64,000 bases of DNA from Cellulosimicrobium cellulans (GTDB taxonomy: Bacteria; Actinomycetota; Actinomycetes; Actinomycetales; Cellulomonadaceae). The stretch is from assembly GCF_006539945.1 (NCBI RefSeq), contig NZ_BJNZ01000003.1, positions 124,001-188,000 on the forward strand. Direction: 5' to 3'. Positions 43,497-52,274 of this stretch are shown here, piece by piece. How positions within the stretch are numbered: the first letter of the stretch is position 1; each line of letters begins with the position of its first letter. Below the pieces are notes generated by a model. It saw only the letters and a list, made by a program, of their open reading frames with translations. It made no database searches and was not told the DNA's origin. Both the position numbers and the translations under genes were made by a program.

Positions 43497-44918
43497 TCAG
43501 TCGCTGACCCCGTCCGGACCGACGACGGCGCCGTCGGGGACGCGCGAGGAGCCGCCCGGGTCGGCGAGCTCGGCGTCGCCGGTGACGGTGACCCCCGAGC
43601 CGAAGGCCCAGTCGCCGCGGACGGTCAGCGAGCGCGCTGCGCGCAAGGAGGGCGTGCCGTCGTCGAACCGGGCGTCGAACGCGGCGATGGTCTTGTAGTA
43701 GGCCGGGTCGAGGTCGACGAGCGGCGCGTCGGTCCGGGCGACGAACCGGTACCGGTCGTCGAGGTCGTAGACGTCGGAGCGCAGGACGAGGAGGTCGTTC
43801 GTCGTCTTGACCGGCAGGAAGCGGTCGCGCCCGACCTCGATGGCGAGGGCGCTGTCGAACACCTCGACGGCGGCGCCCATGGCGGACTCGATCTGCACGA
43901 CCTCGGTCGACGACGGGTCGGTCGGGTCGACGGTCTTGGTGTTCTTGATGAGCGGGAGCTCGAGCACGCCGCCGGTGCGGTCGAGCTCGGCCGCGAGCGC
44001 CTCGAGGTCGAACCAGAGGTTGTTGGTGTTGAAGTACCGGTGCGTGCTGATGTCGGCGGCGGCGTCCTGGTCGCCGGCCGGGGTCTGGGCGGTCTCGCGC
44101 AGGACGAGGCGTCCGTCGCTGCGGCGCACGACGAGGTGGCCGCCCTTGCGGTCGGCGGGGGTGCGGCGCGCGACCTCGGCGGCGAAGGGGGCGCCGCTGG
44201 CGGCGAACCAGCCGGCCATGGCGGCGTCGGGCGCGGCGCCGAGGTTGTCGGAGTTGGAGACGCTGGCGTACCGGTAGCCGGCGTCGAGGAGGGCGCGGAG
44301 GGCGCCGGAGGCGTAGAGCGCGGTGTAGAGGTCGCCGTGGCCGGGCGGGCACCACTCGAGCTCGGGGTCGGCGGGCCAGTCGACGGGGGTGAGGTCGTCG
44401 GCGCGGAGCTTGGGCTCGCGGTTCTGGAGGAAGTCGAGCGGGAGGCCGGTGACGGGGAGGTCGTCGTGGCGTGCGAGCGCGCTGAGGGTGTCGTCCTGGG
44501 TGCGGAACGAGTTCATGAGGAGCAGGGGCAGGGTGGCTCCGGTGGCGTGCCGGGCGGCGCGGACCTGGGCGACGATGACGTCGAGGAAGGTGAGGGGGCC
44601 GCTGTCGGGGCGCTGCGGGTCGGCGTCGCGCACGGTGAGGAGGGACTTGGCGCGGTCCATGCCCATGGAGGTGCCGAGGCCGCCGTTGAGCTTGACGATG
44701 GCGGTGCGCCGGAGGGCCTCGCGGGCTGCGTCGTCGGGGACGTCGAGCGCGTCGCGGCGGGTGACGTCGGTGAGGGGCTCGACGTCCGCCTCGGGGATCA
44801 TGCCGGTCGCGCCGGACTCGAGGAGCCGGTAGAAGCGGGCGAAGACGTCGATGGCGGCGGGGGCGACTCCGGCGTCGCGCATGCGGTCGGTGGACTGGGT
44901 GAGGCCCTGGCTGCTCAT
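43497..44918 (-). CDS. UTP-glucose-1-phosphate uridylyltransferase (UDPGP family)
   Basis: 473 aa. Eukaryotic-type UGPase rather than the GalU type: IVKLNGGLGTSMGMDRAKSLL (nucleotide loop, about 73-93), LLLMNSFRTQDDT, PGHGDLYTALYASG, SVSNSDNLGA, YFNTNNLWFDL and the lysine segment LIKNTKTVDP. It makes UDP-glucose for cell-envelope and trehalose/glycan synthesis. The ATG at 44918 has no strong ribosome site (upstream GGGGAATG). Convergent with yigZ. Confidence 0.92.
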   Translation of the reverse strand: MSSQGLTQSTDRMRDAGVAPAAIDVFARFYRLLESGATGMIPEADVEPLTDVTRRDALDVPDDAAREALRRTAIVKLNGGLGTSMGMDRAKSLLTVRDADPQRPDSGPLTFLDVIVAQVRAARHATGATLPLLLMNSFRTQDDTLSALARHDDLPVTGLPLDFLQNREPKLRADDLTPVDWPADPELEWCPPGHGDLYTALYASGALRALLDAGYRYASVSNSDNLGAAPDAAMAGWFAASGAPFAAEVARRTPADRKGGHLVVRRSDGRLVLRETAQTPAGDQDAAADISTHRYFNTNNLWFDLEALAAELDRTGGVLELPLIKNTKTVDPTDPSSTEVVQIESAMGAAVEVFDSALAIEVGRDRFLPVKTTNDLLVLRSDVYDLDDRYRFVARTDAPLVDLDPAYYKTIAAFDARFDDGTPSLRAARSLTVRGDWAFGSGVTVTGDAELADPGGSSRVPDGAVVGPDGVSD

Positions 44919-45012
44919 TCCCCGATCGTAGGGGTGGGGGCCTGCTCGGGGCAGGGCGGCGGGAGCCCGCCGCGCTCGGGTGAGACGCGGGTCACACGCC
45001 TACCGTGGAGGG

Positions 45013-46551
45013 ATGGCGGACGGGTGGCCCGGCCGCGTGGCGACGTGGTTGGGGTCGTGGTTCTGGGCACCGGACTACGACGTGGCGCGCGAGGTGCTCC
45101 AGCGGGGCACGGCGGCGGTGCTGGTGGTGGCGTTCGTCGTGGTCGTGCGGCAGTGGCGGCCGCTGCTGGGTGAGCACGGGCTGCTGCCGGTGGGACCGTT
45201 CGTAGCGCCGACGTCGTGGCGGGACGGGCCGAGCGTGCTGCGGCGGTGGCGCTCGGACCGGTTCGTGGTGGGGATGGCGTGGTGCGGCGTCGTGCTCGCG
45301 GGGCTGCTCGTGGTGGGGGTGCCGCAGCGGGGACCGTGGTGGGTGACGACGCTCGCGTTCCTGCTGCTGTGGGTGGGGTACCTGTCGGTGGTGAACGTCG
45401 GGCAGCGGTTCTTCGGGTTCGGCTGGGAGTCGCTGCTGTGCGAGGTGACGTTCCTCGTGGGGTGGCTGGGGTCGTCCGGCGGTGGCACGGCTCCCCCGGC
45501 GCTGGTGCTGCTGCTCGCGCGGTGGTGCTTGTTCCGGGTCGAGCTGGGTGCGGGGCTCATCAAGATCCGCGGCGACCGGGTCTGGCGGGACCTGACGGCG
45601 CTGTACTACCACCACGAGACGCAGCCGCTGCCCGGACCGTTCTCGTGGCACGCGCACCACCTGCCGCGGTGGTGGCACCGGGTGGAGGTGGCGGGGAACC
45701 ACGTGACGCAGCTCGTGGTGCCGTTCGCGCTGTTCGCGCCGCAGCCGGTGGCGAGCGTGGCGGGCGGGGTCGTGGTGCTCACGCAGGCGTGGCTGCTGGT
45801 GACGGGGAACTTCGCGTGGTTGAACTGGCTGACGGTCGTGCTCGGGCTGGGCGTGGTGAGCGACGGCGCGTGGGCGGCGGTGGGGTCGTGGCTGGTGCCG
45901 GCGCTCGGGAGCGGGGAGCGGGTGCCCGACGGCGGGGCGGGCCTGGGGGGCCCGGCCGCCCTGGTCGTGGTGGTGCTGGGGGTGTCGGCGCTGCTGCTGG
46001 TGCTGAGCGTGCGCCCGGCGCGGAACCTGGTCGCGCGCCGTCAGCTCATGAACGCGAGCTTCGAGCCGTTCCGGCTCGTGAACGCGTACGGGGCGTTCGG
46101 GTCGGTGTCGCGGCGGCGGGACGAGGTCGTGCTGGAGGGGTCGACGGCCCGCTCCCCGGGCCCGGACGACTGGGTCGAGTACGCGTTCCGCGGCAAGCCG
46201 GGCGACGTGCACCGCCGACCGCCGCAGGTCGCGCCGTACCACCTGCGGCTGGACTGGCAGATGTGGTTCCTCGCGCTCGGGTCGCCGGGCACGCGGTGGT
46301 TCGAGGTGCTGCTCCTGCGTCTCCTGGAGGCCGACCGCCCGACCCTGCGCCTGCTCGCGGCGGACCCGTTCGCGGAGGACCCCGCCGGCCCGGCCCCGCG
46401 GTGGGTGCGGGCCCGCGTGTTCCGCTACCGGTACTCGACGCGCGACGAGCGGCGGCGCTCGGGCGACTGGTGGGTGCGTGAGGAGCGCGGCACGCTCGTC
46501 GACCCGATCGACCGCGCACGCCTGCGCCGCCTCCTCGGCCCGGAGGCCTGA
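45013..46551 (+). CDS. Lipase maturation factor family membrane protein
   Basis: 512 aa from ATG 45013, 6 nt after TACCGT (leaderless candidate). Several membrane helices in the first 330 residues and the LMF1-like sequence FGFGWESLLCEVTFL, LFRVELGAGLIKIRGDRVWRDLTALYYHHETQP and FAWLNWLTVVLGLG, then a C-terminal domain with VNAYGAFGSVSRRRDEVVLEG, YRLRLDWQMWF-type and LLEADRPTLRLL. Named for human LMF1, which helps fold ER lipases; the bacterial role is unknown. It sits between ugp and a YciO gene, divergent from ugp. Confidence 0.87.
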   Translation: MADGWPGRVATWLGSWFWAPDYDVAREVLQRGTAAVLVVAFVVVVRQWRPLLGEHGLLPVGPFVAPTSWRDGPSVLRRWRSDRFVVGMAWCGVVLAGLLVVGVPQRGPWWVTTLAFLLLWVGYLSVVNVGQRFFGFGWESLLCEVTFLVGWLGSSGGGTAPPALVLLLARWCLFRVELGAGLIKIRGDRVWRDLTALYYHHETQPLPGPFSWHAHHLPRWWHRVEVAGNHVTQLVVPFALFAPQPVASVAGGVVVLTQAWLLVTGNFAWLNWLTVVLGLGVVSDGAWAAVGSWLVPALGSGERVPDGGAGLGGPAALVVVVLGVSALLLVLSVRPARNLVARRQLMNASFEPFRLVNAYGAFGSVSRRRDEVVLEGSTARSPGPDDWVEYAFRGKPGDVHRRPPQVAPYHLRLDWQMWFLALGSPGTRWFEVLLLRLLEADRPTLRLLAADPFAEDPAGPAPRWVRARVFRYRYSTRDERRRSGDWWVREERGTLVDPIDRARLRRLLGPEA

Positions 46552-46579
46552 CGCGGGCGGCTCGGCCGCGCGCGGCCCC

Positions 46580-47200
46580 CTACTCGAAGCGGGAGGGGTC
46601 GCCCGCACCCGCGCGGACGACCTCGGGGGCGCCGTCGGAGAAGTCCACGACCGTCGTCGGCTCGCTCCCCCGCTCGCCGCCGTCGACGACGGCGTCGACG
46701 ACGTGGTCGAGCTCCTCCTTGATCGCCCACCCGTCGGTGAGCGCCTCCGCGGACCCGGGGAGGATGAGCGAGCTCGACAGGATGGGCTCGCCGAGCGCGG
46801 CGACGATGGCCTGCGCGACCGTGTCGTCGGGGATGCGCACGCCGACGGTCTTCTTCTTGGGGTGGGCGAGGCGCCGCGGGACCTCGGACGTCGCGCGCAG
46901 GATGAAGGTGTACGGGCCGGGCGTGGCGGCCTTGATGGAGCGGAACGCGGAGTTGTCGACCATGACGAAGTGGCCGAGCTGCGCGAAGTCGGCGCACACG
47001 AGCGTGAAGTGGTGCCGGTCGTCGAGGTGGCGGATCCGGCGGATGCGGTCGGCGCCCTCCCGGTCGTCCATGCGGCACCCGAGCGCGTAGCCGGAGTCGG
47101 TCGGGTAGGCGACGAGCCCACCGTCCTCGAGGAGGGCGACGACCTGCGCGATCGCGCGCGGCTGCGGGTTGTCGGGGTGCACGTCGAGGTAGCGGGCCAT
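46580..47200 (-). CDS. YciO/Sua5 family protein
   Basis: 206 aa, ATG 6 nt after TAGGCT on the minus strand (leaderless candidate). YrdC-fold features: PRAIAQVVALLEDGGLVAYPTDSGYALG, IRRIRHLDDRHHFTLVCADF, TPGPYTFILRATSEVPRRL, KKKTVGVRIPDDTVAQAIV. YciO is the paralogue of the threonylcarbamoyl-AMP synthase TsaC/Sua5; a role in tRNA t6A formation is possible, but YciO is thought not to be the main enzyme. Confidence 0.88.
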   Translation of the reverse strand: MARYLDVHPDNPQPRAIAQVVALLEDGGLVAYPTDSGYALGCRMDDREGADRIRRIRHLDDRHHFTLVCADFAQLGHFVMVDNSAFRSIKAATPGPYTFILRATSEVPRRLAHPKKKTVGVRIPDDTVAQAIVAALGEPILSSSLILPGSAEALTDGWAIKEELDHVVDAVVDGGERGSEPTTVVDFSDGAPEVVRAGAGDPSRFE

Positions 47201-47277
47201 GTTCCGAGCCTAGGCCCGTCCCCCGCGCGGGCCCGGCGCTCGTGCCCGGCGTGCCGCGACCGCGACAGTTACGCGAG

Positions 47278-48258
47278 CTACCCCGGCAGGTGCGCGGCCA
47301 CGCGGCGCAGCTCCGCCGGGCTCGCGTTGCCGCCCGAGCACACGACGCCGACCCGACGGCCGGCGAACCGCTCCGGGTCCGCGAGCACCGCCGCGAGCGC
47401 CGCCGCGCCCGCGCCCTCGGCGACGGTGTGCGCGGCGGTGAGGTAGAGCGCCGCCGCGCGGTCGATCGCGTCGTCGTCGACGAGGACGAAGTCGGCCAGG
47501 TGGTCGCGCAGCATCGCCTGGGTGAGCGCGAACCCCGTGCCGGTCGCCAGGCCTTCGGCCCGCGAGGTGTTGGGCCGCGCGAGGATGTCCCGGGCGCGCC
47601 AGGAGTCGTGCGCGGCCGGCGAGGCGGCGGACTGGACGGCGACCACGTCGAGGTCGGGCGCGAGCGCGCGGGCGACGAGGCATGCGGCCGCGGCGCCGCT
47701 GCCCCCGCCGACGGGCACGACGAGCACGTCGAGGTCCGGCGCGCGCTCCAGCAGCTCGAGGTACGCGGTCGCGACGCCGGCGACGAGCAGCGGCTCGTTG
47801 GCGGCGCTGACGAGCCGGGACCCGTCGTCGGCCGCGAGCGCCGTGGCGTGCTCGCGGGCGTCGTCGAACGTGGTGCCGGCGAGGACGAGGCGAGCGCCGA
47901 GGTCGCGCACGGCGTCGGCCTTGGTGGGGTTGGGGTCGGTGGGCATGACGATGGTGCAGGGGGTGCCCGCCGTGCGGGCGGCGTAGGCGACGGCCTGGGC
48001 GTGGTTGCCGGTGGAGAACGCGGTGACGCCGCGGGGGCGCTCGTGGGGCGCGAGGCGCTGGAGGAGGTTGAGCGCGCCGCGGACCTTGAACGCGCCGGTG
48101 GGCTGGAGGTTCTCGTGCTTGACGACGACGTGGGCGCGGGTGGCGCGGTCGAGGGCCGCGTAGGTGCGCGCCGGGGTGGGGTCGAGGTGCGCGGCGAGGA
48201 GGCGGCGGGCGTCGAGGACGTCGCGCATCGTGGGCGGGGCGAGGTCTGCGGAAGCCAT
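47278..48258 (-). CDS. Threonine/serine dehydratase-like PLP enzyme
   Basis: 326 aa from ATG 48258 (MASADLAPPTMRDVLDA); an in-frame ATG at 48294 lies within the divergent regulatory region. Fold type II PLP enzyme: KHENLQPTGAFKVRGALN (PLP lysine about residue 58), STGNHAQAVAYAARTAGT, VPVGGGSGAAA and GVVCSGGNASPAELRR. No ACT regulatory domain, so it is the catabolic-type threonine/serine ammonia-lyase or a related racemase. A LysR regulator is divergent and probably controls it. Confidence 0.85.
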   Translation of the reverse strand: MASADLAPPTMRDVLDARRLLAAHLDPTPARTYAALDRATRAHVVVKHENLQPTGAFKVRGALNLLQRLAPHERPRGVTAFSTGNHAQAVAYAARTAGTPCTIVMPTDPNPTKADAVRDLGARLVLAGTTFDDAREHATALAADDGSRLVSAANEPLLVAGVATAYLELLERAPDLDVLVVPVGGGSGAAAACLVARALAPDLDVVAVQSAASPAAHDSWRARDILARPNTSRAEGLATGTGFALTQAMLRDHLADFVLVDDDAIDRAAALYLTAAHTVAEGAGAAALAAVLADPERFAGRRVGVVCSGGNASPAELRRVAAHLPG

Positions 48259-48287
48259 GCGTCCACGGTGCCGCGCGGCGTCCCATA

Positions 48288-48323
48288 GGTCCAATGCCTG
48301 TTCTGAGTGGACCGATCGATCGG
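48288..48323. promoter_or_regulatory. Operator region between dehydratase and lysR genes
   Basis: Inverted repeat GGTCCA (48288-48293) / TGGACC (48308-48313) with a 14-nt spacer, then the perfect palindrome CCGATCGATCGG (48312-48323). Both lie in the 94-nt divergent gap, typical for LysR-type control of the adjacent catabolic gene. Confidence 0.55.
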
Positions 48324-48352
48324 ATCTATGCTTCGTCGGTGAGGGAGTCGAG

Positions 48353-49261
48353 ATGGACCTGACGCGGCTGCGCGTGCTGGCGGCGGTGGCGCGCGAGGGG
48401 TCGGTGACGGCGGCGGCGCGGTCCCTGCACTACGCGCAGCCGTCGGTGAGCCACCACCTGGCGCGCCTGGAGGCGGAGGTGGGCGTGCCGCTGCTGGAGC
48501 GGCACGGGCGCGGGGTGCGGCTGACGGCGGCGGGGCGGCTCCTGGCCGCGCGGGCGGACGAGATCCTGGGGCGCGTGGGCGCGGCGCGGGACGAGCTGGA
48601 CGCGCTGGTGTCGCTCTCGGCGGGCCGGGTGCGGCTGGCGGCGTTCCCGTCGGCGCTGGCGACGCTGGTGCCCGACGTCGTGGCGCGGCTCGCGCAGGAC
48701 CATCCGGGCCTGGGCGTGGGGCTGGTGGAGGCGGAGCCGCCGGAGGCGCTGGACGCGTTGCGGCGTGGCGCGGCGGACGTGGCGCTGGTGTTCGAGCACG
48801 ACCGCTCCCCGGTCGACGTGGAGGGCCTGCGCGCGGTGCCGGTGCTCGCCGAGGAGCTGTTCCTCGTGCGGGCCGCGGACGACGCGGCACCCCCCGGCGG
48901 GGGCGGGAGCGCGCCGGGGGCGGACCCCGTGCTCGTCGACCTCGCGCCGCTCGCGGACGCGGCGTGGATCGCGGGCTGCGAGCGGTGCCGCGCCGACCTG
49001 GTGGGCCGGTGCGAGCGGGCGGGCTTCACCCCCCGGGTCGCGTTCGAGACGGACGACTACGTCGCGGTGCAGTCCCTCGTGGCGGCCGGGGTCGGGGTCT
49101 CGCTCCTGCCGGCCCTGGCGCTGCGCGCCCACCGCGACCCGCGGGTGCGGACGCACGCCCTGCCCGGGGCAGCGCGCCGGGTGCTGGCGGTCACGTACGG
49201 GGAGCGGCCCTCCCCCGGTGCGGCGGCCGTCGTCGACGGTCTGGTGCGCGCCGCGGGGTGA
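48353..49261 (+). CDS. LysR-family transcriptional regulator
   Basis: 302 aa, ATG 48353 with GAGGGAG 7 nt upstream. N-terminal winged HTH (DLTRLRVLAAVAREGSVTAAARSLHYAQPSVSHHLARLEAEVGVPLLERHGRGVRLT) and an effector-binding domain with cysteines in AGCERCRADLVGRCERAG that might respond to redox or metal. Divergent from the threonine-dehydratase-like gene, with two palindromic sites between, so that gene is its likely target. Confidence 0.9.
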   Translation: MDLTRLRVLAAVAREGSVTAAARSLHYAQPSVSHHLARLEAEVGVPLLERHGRGVRLTAAGRLLAARADEILGRVGAARDELDALVSLSAGRVRLAAFPSALATLVPDVVARLAQDHPGLGVGLVEAEPPEALDALRRGAADVALVFEHDRSPVDVEGLRAVPVLAEELFLVRAADDAAPPGGGGSAPGADPVLVDLAPLADAAWIAGCERCRADLVGRCERAGFTPRVAFETDDYVAVQSLVAAGVGVSLLPALALRAHRDPRVRTHALPGAARRVLAVTYGERPSPGAAAVVDGLVRAAG

Positions 49262-49309
49262 GGCCGCGGCGCGGGTGCGCTCCCCGGGCGCGCGTGGCAC
49301 GCTCACCTC

Positions 49310-50422
49310 GTGCCGCAGAACACGACCGAGGGGACCGGCGCGAGCATCGCCGTGCCGGCCGACGTGCCCGAGCCGCAGCCCGTGCTGGGCGGGCTCACCG
49401 AGTCCGCGGTCTTTCTCGTCGTCAGCGCCACGGGATCGCCCGGGTCGCGTGCGCGCCTGCTCGACGTCGCGTCGTCGGTGAACGACCTCGTGCGCGCGGT
49501 CGGGTTCCGCCAGTCGGCGGCCGGGCTCACGTGCGTCGTCGGGCTGGGCGCGACCTTCTGGGACGCGGTGCGCCCGCCCGGGGCGCCGCGGCCCGAGGGG
49601 CTGCACCCGTTCCGGGCCGTGCAGGGCGCCGTGCACGACGCGCCCTCGACCCCCGGCGACGTGCTGTTCCACATCCGCGCCGACCGCGCCGACCTCACGT
49701 TCGAGCTGACCCGGCAGGTCATGGCCGCGCTCGGCGACGCGGTGCGCGTGGACGACCACGTGACCGGCTTCCGCTACTTCGACTCGCGCGACCTGCTCGG
49801 GTTCGTCGACGGCACCGAGAACCCGACGGGACGCTCGGCCGCGAGCGCCGCGATCATCGCGGACGGGCCCTTCGCGGGCGGGAGTCACGTCGTGGTGCAG
49901 AAGTACGTGCACGACCTCGCGGCCTGGGGCGCGCTGCCCGTCGAGGCGCAGGAGCGCATCATCGGGCGGACCAAGCTCGACGACGTCGAGCTCGCGGACG
50001 AGGCGCAGCCCCCGGACTCCCACGTCTCGCTCAACACGATCGTCGACGACGACGGCACCGAGCGCGACGTCCTGCGCGACAACATGGCGTTCGGCGACCC
50101 GTCGACGGGAGAGCTCGGCACCTACTACATCGCGTACGCCGCGGACGTGGGCGTCGTGGAGCGCATGCTGGACAACATGTTCGTGGGGAACCCGCCGGGC
50201 CGGTACGACCACATCCTCGACGTGTCGACCGCGCTGACGGGGACGTCGTTCTTCGTCCCCTCGCTCGACCTGCTGGAGGCGCTGGCCGACGACGCCCCGG
50301 ACGGCGTCGGGCAGGACACGCCCGTCGACCCGGGTCCCGCGATCGCGGGACCCTCCGCACCCGCCACCACCGCGCCCGTCGGGTCCCTCGCGATCGGGTC
50401 GCTGAAGGGAGAGCCGTCGTGA
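49310..50422 (+). CDS. DyP-type peroxidase, encapsulin cargo
   Basis: 370 aa. Heme peroxidase with the GxxDG motif GFVDG (164-168; catalytic D167), proximal heme ligand H238 and distal R256 in DVLRDNMAFG. The 60-residue C-terminus is Pro/Asp/Ala-rich and ends in GSLAIGSLKGEPS, the docking peptide that directs cargo into encapsulin shells. GTG start 6 nt after CACGCT. The stop overlaps the encapsulin GTG by 4 bp. The two make a peroxidase-loaded nanocompartment, presumably for oxidative stress. Confidence 0.95.
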   Translation: MPQNTTEGTGASIAVPADVPEPQPVLGGLTESAVFLVVSATGSPGSRARLLDVASSVNDLVRAVGFRQSAAGLTCVVGLGATFWDAVRPPGAPRPEGLHPFRAVQGAVHDAPSTPGDVLFHIRADRADLTFELTRQVMAALGDAVRVDDHVTGFRYFDSRDLLGFVDGTENPTGRSAASAAIIADGPFAGGSHVVVQKYVHDLAAWGALPVEAQERIIGRTKLDDVELADEAQPPDSHVSLNTIVDDDGTERDVLRDNMAFGDPSTGELGTYYIAYAADVGVVERMLDNMFVGNPPGRYDHILDVSTALTGTSFFVPSLDLLEALADDAPDGVGQDTPVDPGPAIAGPSAPATTAPVGSLAIGSLKGEPS

Positions 50423-51279
50423 GCACCTCGGAACCGGACCTGGGCTCGGTCGTCCCCACGAGCGGCGCCGGCGCGCCCGGGGACTCGAACCTGCACCGCT
50501 GGCTCGCGCCCGTCACGGACGCGGCGTGGCAGGAGATCGCCGACGAGGCGCGGCGCACGTTCGTGCGCAACATCGCCGGGCGGCGCGTGGTCGACGTGAC
50601 GGGCCCGCTCGGCTTCGGCACGGCGTCCGCCCGCACGGGCCACGTGACGGACGTCGAGGCGCCGCACGACGGCATCCGGGCGCGCCTGCGCGACGTCGTG
50701 CCGCTCGTCGAGCTCCAGGTCCCGTTCACGGTGTCCCGGCAGGCGGTCGACGACGTCGCGCGGGGCTCCAAGGACTCGGACTGGCAGCCGGTCAAGGACG
50801 CGGCCACCGCGCTCGCACGCGCCGAGGACCGCGCCGTGTTCGAGGGGTACGCCGCCGCCGGGATCCGCGGCATCGGCCCGGGGTCGGACAACCCCCCGAT
50901 CGCGGTCCCCACCGACCCGCGCGACCTGCCGGACGCCGTCGCCGCCGCGCAGACCGAGCTGCGCCTCGCGGGCGTGGAGGGCCCGTACGCGCTCGTGCTC
51001 GACGCCGACCTGTACACCGCGGTGTCCGAGACGCGCGACCACGGGTACCCGATCCGCGAGCAGCTCGAGCGGATGGTGCAGCGCGACATCGTGTGGGCGC
51101 CCGCGCTGCGCGGCGGCTACCTGCTCACCACGCGCGGCGGGGACCACGAGCTGACGATCGGGCAGGACGTGTCCATCGGCTACCTCGACCACACGGCCGA
51201 CGAGGTGCGCCTCTACCTGTTCGCGTCGTTGACGTTCCAGACCTACACGGCCGAGGCGTCCGTCCACCTCACGCGCTGA
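50419..51279 (+). CDS. Encapsulin nanocompartment shell protein (family 1)
   Basis: 286 aa. HK97-fold encapsulin: NLHRWLAPVTDAAWQEIADEARRTFVRNIAGRRVVDVTGPLG, FTVSRQAVDDVARGSKDSDWQPVKDAA, and TIGQDVSIGYLDHTADEVRLYLF ending TAEASVHLTR. Compared with typical family 1 shells, which begin at about NLHR, it has about 23 extra N-terminal residues (STSEPDLGSVVPTSGAGAPGD); no start codon lies closer to NLHR. The extension would be on the luminal face, where cargo docks. Confidence 0.95.
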   Translation: MSTSEPDLGSVVPTSGAGAPGDSNLHRWLAPVTDAAWQEIADEARRTFVRNIAGRRVVDVTGPLGFGTASARTGHVTDVEAPHDGIRARLRDVVPLVELQVPFTVSRQAVDDVARGSKDSDWQPVKDAATALARAEDRAVFEGYAAAGIRGIGPGSDNPPIAVPTDPRDLPDAVAAAQTELRLAGVEGPYALVLDADLYTAVSETRDHGYPIREQLERMVQRDIVWAPALRGGYLLTTRGGDHELTIGQDVSIGYLDHTADEVRLYLFASLTFQTYTAEASVHLTR

Positions 51280-51322
51280 GCCACGGCCCGGGCTCGCGTC
51301 AGCCGACTGCTCCGCCGCCCGC

Positions 51323-52177
51323 TCAGCCCGGGAGGACGACGGCGGGCGCCGCGAGCACGAGCAGCACGACGCACACGCCCGCCACCGCCATCGACAGCGC
51401 GAACGGGGCGCGGCTGCGCGGTCGCACCACGCCCACGACCCCGGCGGCGACCGCGAGCCCGACGGCGGCCCCGCCCAGTGCGCCCCGCGCGGCGTCGGGC
51501 GCACCGGGCGGAGCGAGCACGACGAGCACCGAGGCGACACCGAGCAGCACGGGCGCGAGCACGCTGCTCGCGCGCCGCCCGAGCCGGTGCGGCAGGCCGC
51601 GCACCCCGGTCGCGGCGTCGTCCTCGAGGTCGGGCAGGGTGTTCGCGACGTGCGCGCCCACGCCCAGCAGCGCCGCGGCCCCCACCGCCCACGGGGCGGG
51701 CCGACCGTCCCCCGGCGCGGCGAGCACGACGAACACCGCGAGCAGGCCGAAGGAGAGCGCGTACGGGGCCCACGACCACCACGTCGCCTTGAGCAGCGCG
51801 TTGTACGACCACGCGCTCGCGACCGCGACGACGTGCACCAGCCCCGGCACCACGCCCGTCGCGAGCGACAGCACCACGCACGCGGCGAGGGCCGCGAGCG
51901 CCGCCGCACGCAGCGCCGCCTGCGTGACGAGACCAGTCACGACGGGCTTGTCCGCGCGCCCGACCGCGAGGTCGCGCCGCGCGTCGAGCCAGTCGTTGCT
52001 CCACCCGACCGAGAGCTGCCCCACGAGGACGGCGAGCGCGACGAGCGTCGTCGTCCGGGCGCCCGCGCCGATCCCGGCCGAGAGCGCGAGCGCGAACGCG
52101 GTGACCATCACGGTCGGCGGGAAGTGGCTCGCGACGACGAGCCCCCGCACGAGCCCTTGCGGGCGACCGGTCACCAT
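51323..52177 (-). CDS. UbiA-family prenyltransferase
   Basis: 284 aa with about eight membrane helices. Two Asp-rich motifs: NDWLDARRD (about 61-69) and DLEDDAATG (about 183-191), which bind the Mg-diphosphate of the prenyl donor. It probably prenylates an aromatic or quinone ring in the membrane. ATG 6 nt after TAGGTT (leaderless candidate). It is divergent from a type III PKS operon, suggesting the PKS product is its acceptor, or that it makes a related quinone. Confidence 0.88.
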   Translation of the reverse strand: MVTGRPQGLVRGLVVASHFPPTVMVTAFALALSAGIGAGARTTTLVALAVLVGQLSVGWSNDWLDARRDLAVGRADKPVVTGLVTQAALRAAALAALAACVVLSLATGVVPGLVHVVAVASAWSYNALLKATWWSWAPYALSFGLLAVFVVLAAPGDGRPAPWAVGAAALLGVGAHVANTLPDLEDDAATGVRGLPHRLGRRASSVLAPVLLGVASVLVVLAPPGAPDAARGALGGAAVGLAVAAGVVGVVRPRSRAPFALSMAVAGVCVVLLVLAAPAVVLPG

Positions 52178-52274
52178 GGCGGCAACCTAGCCCGCCGTTC
52201 GGCCCCGCGCCCGGCGCCGGAGCCGGTGCACCTCCCCCCGCGCGGGCTGACCGGGCCGGTGGGACGATGCGGGC

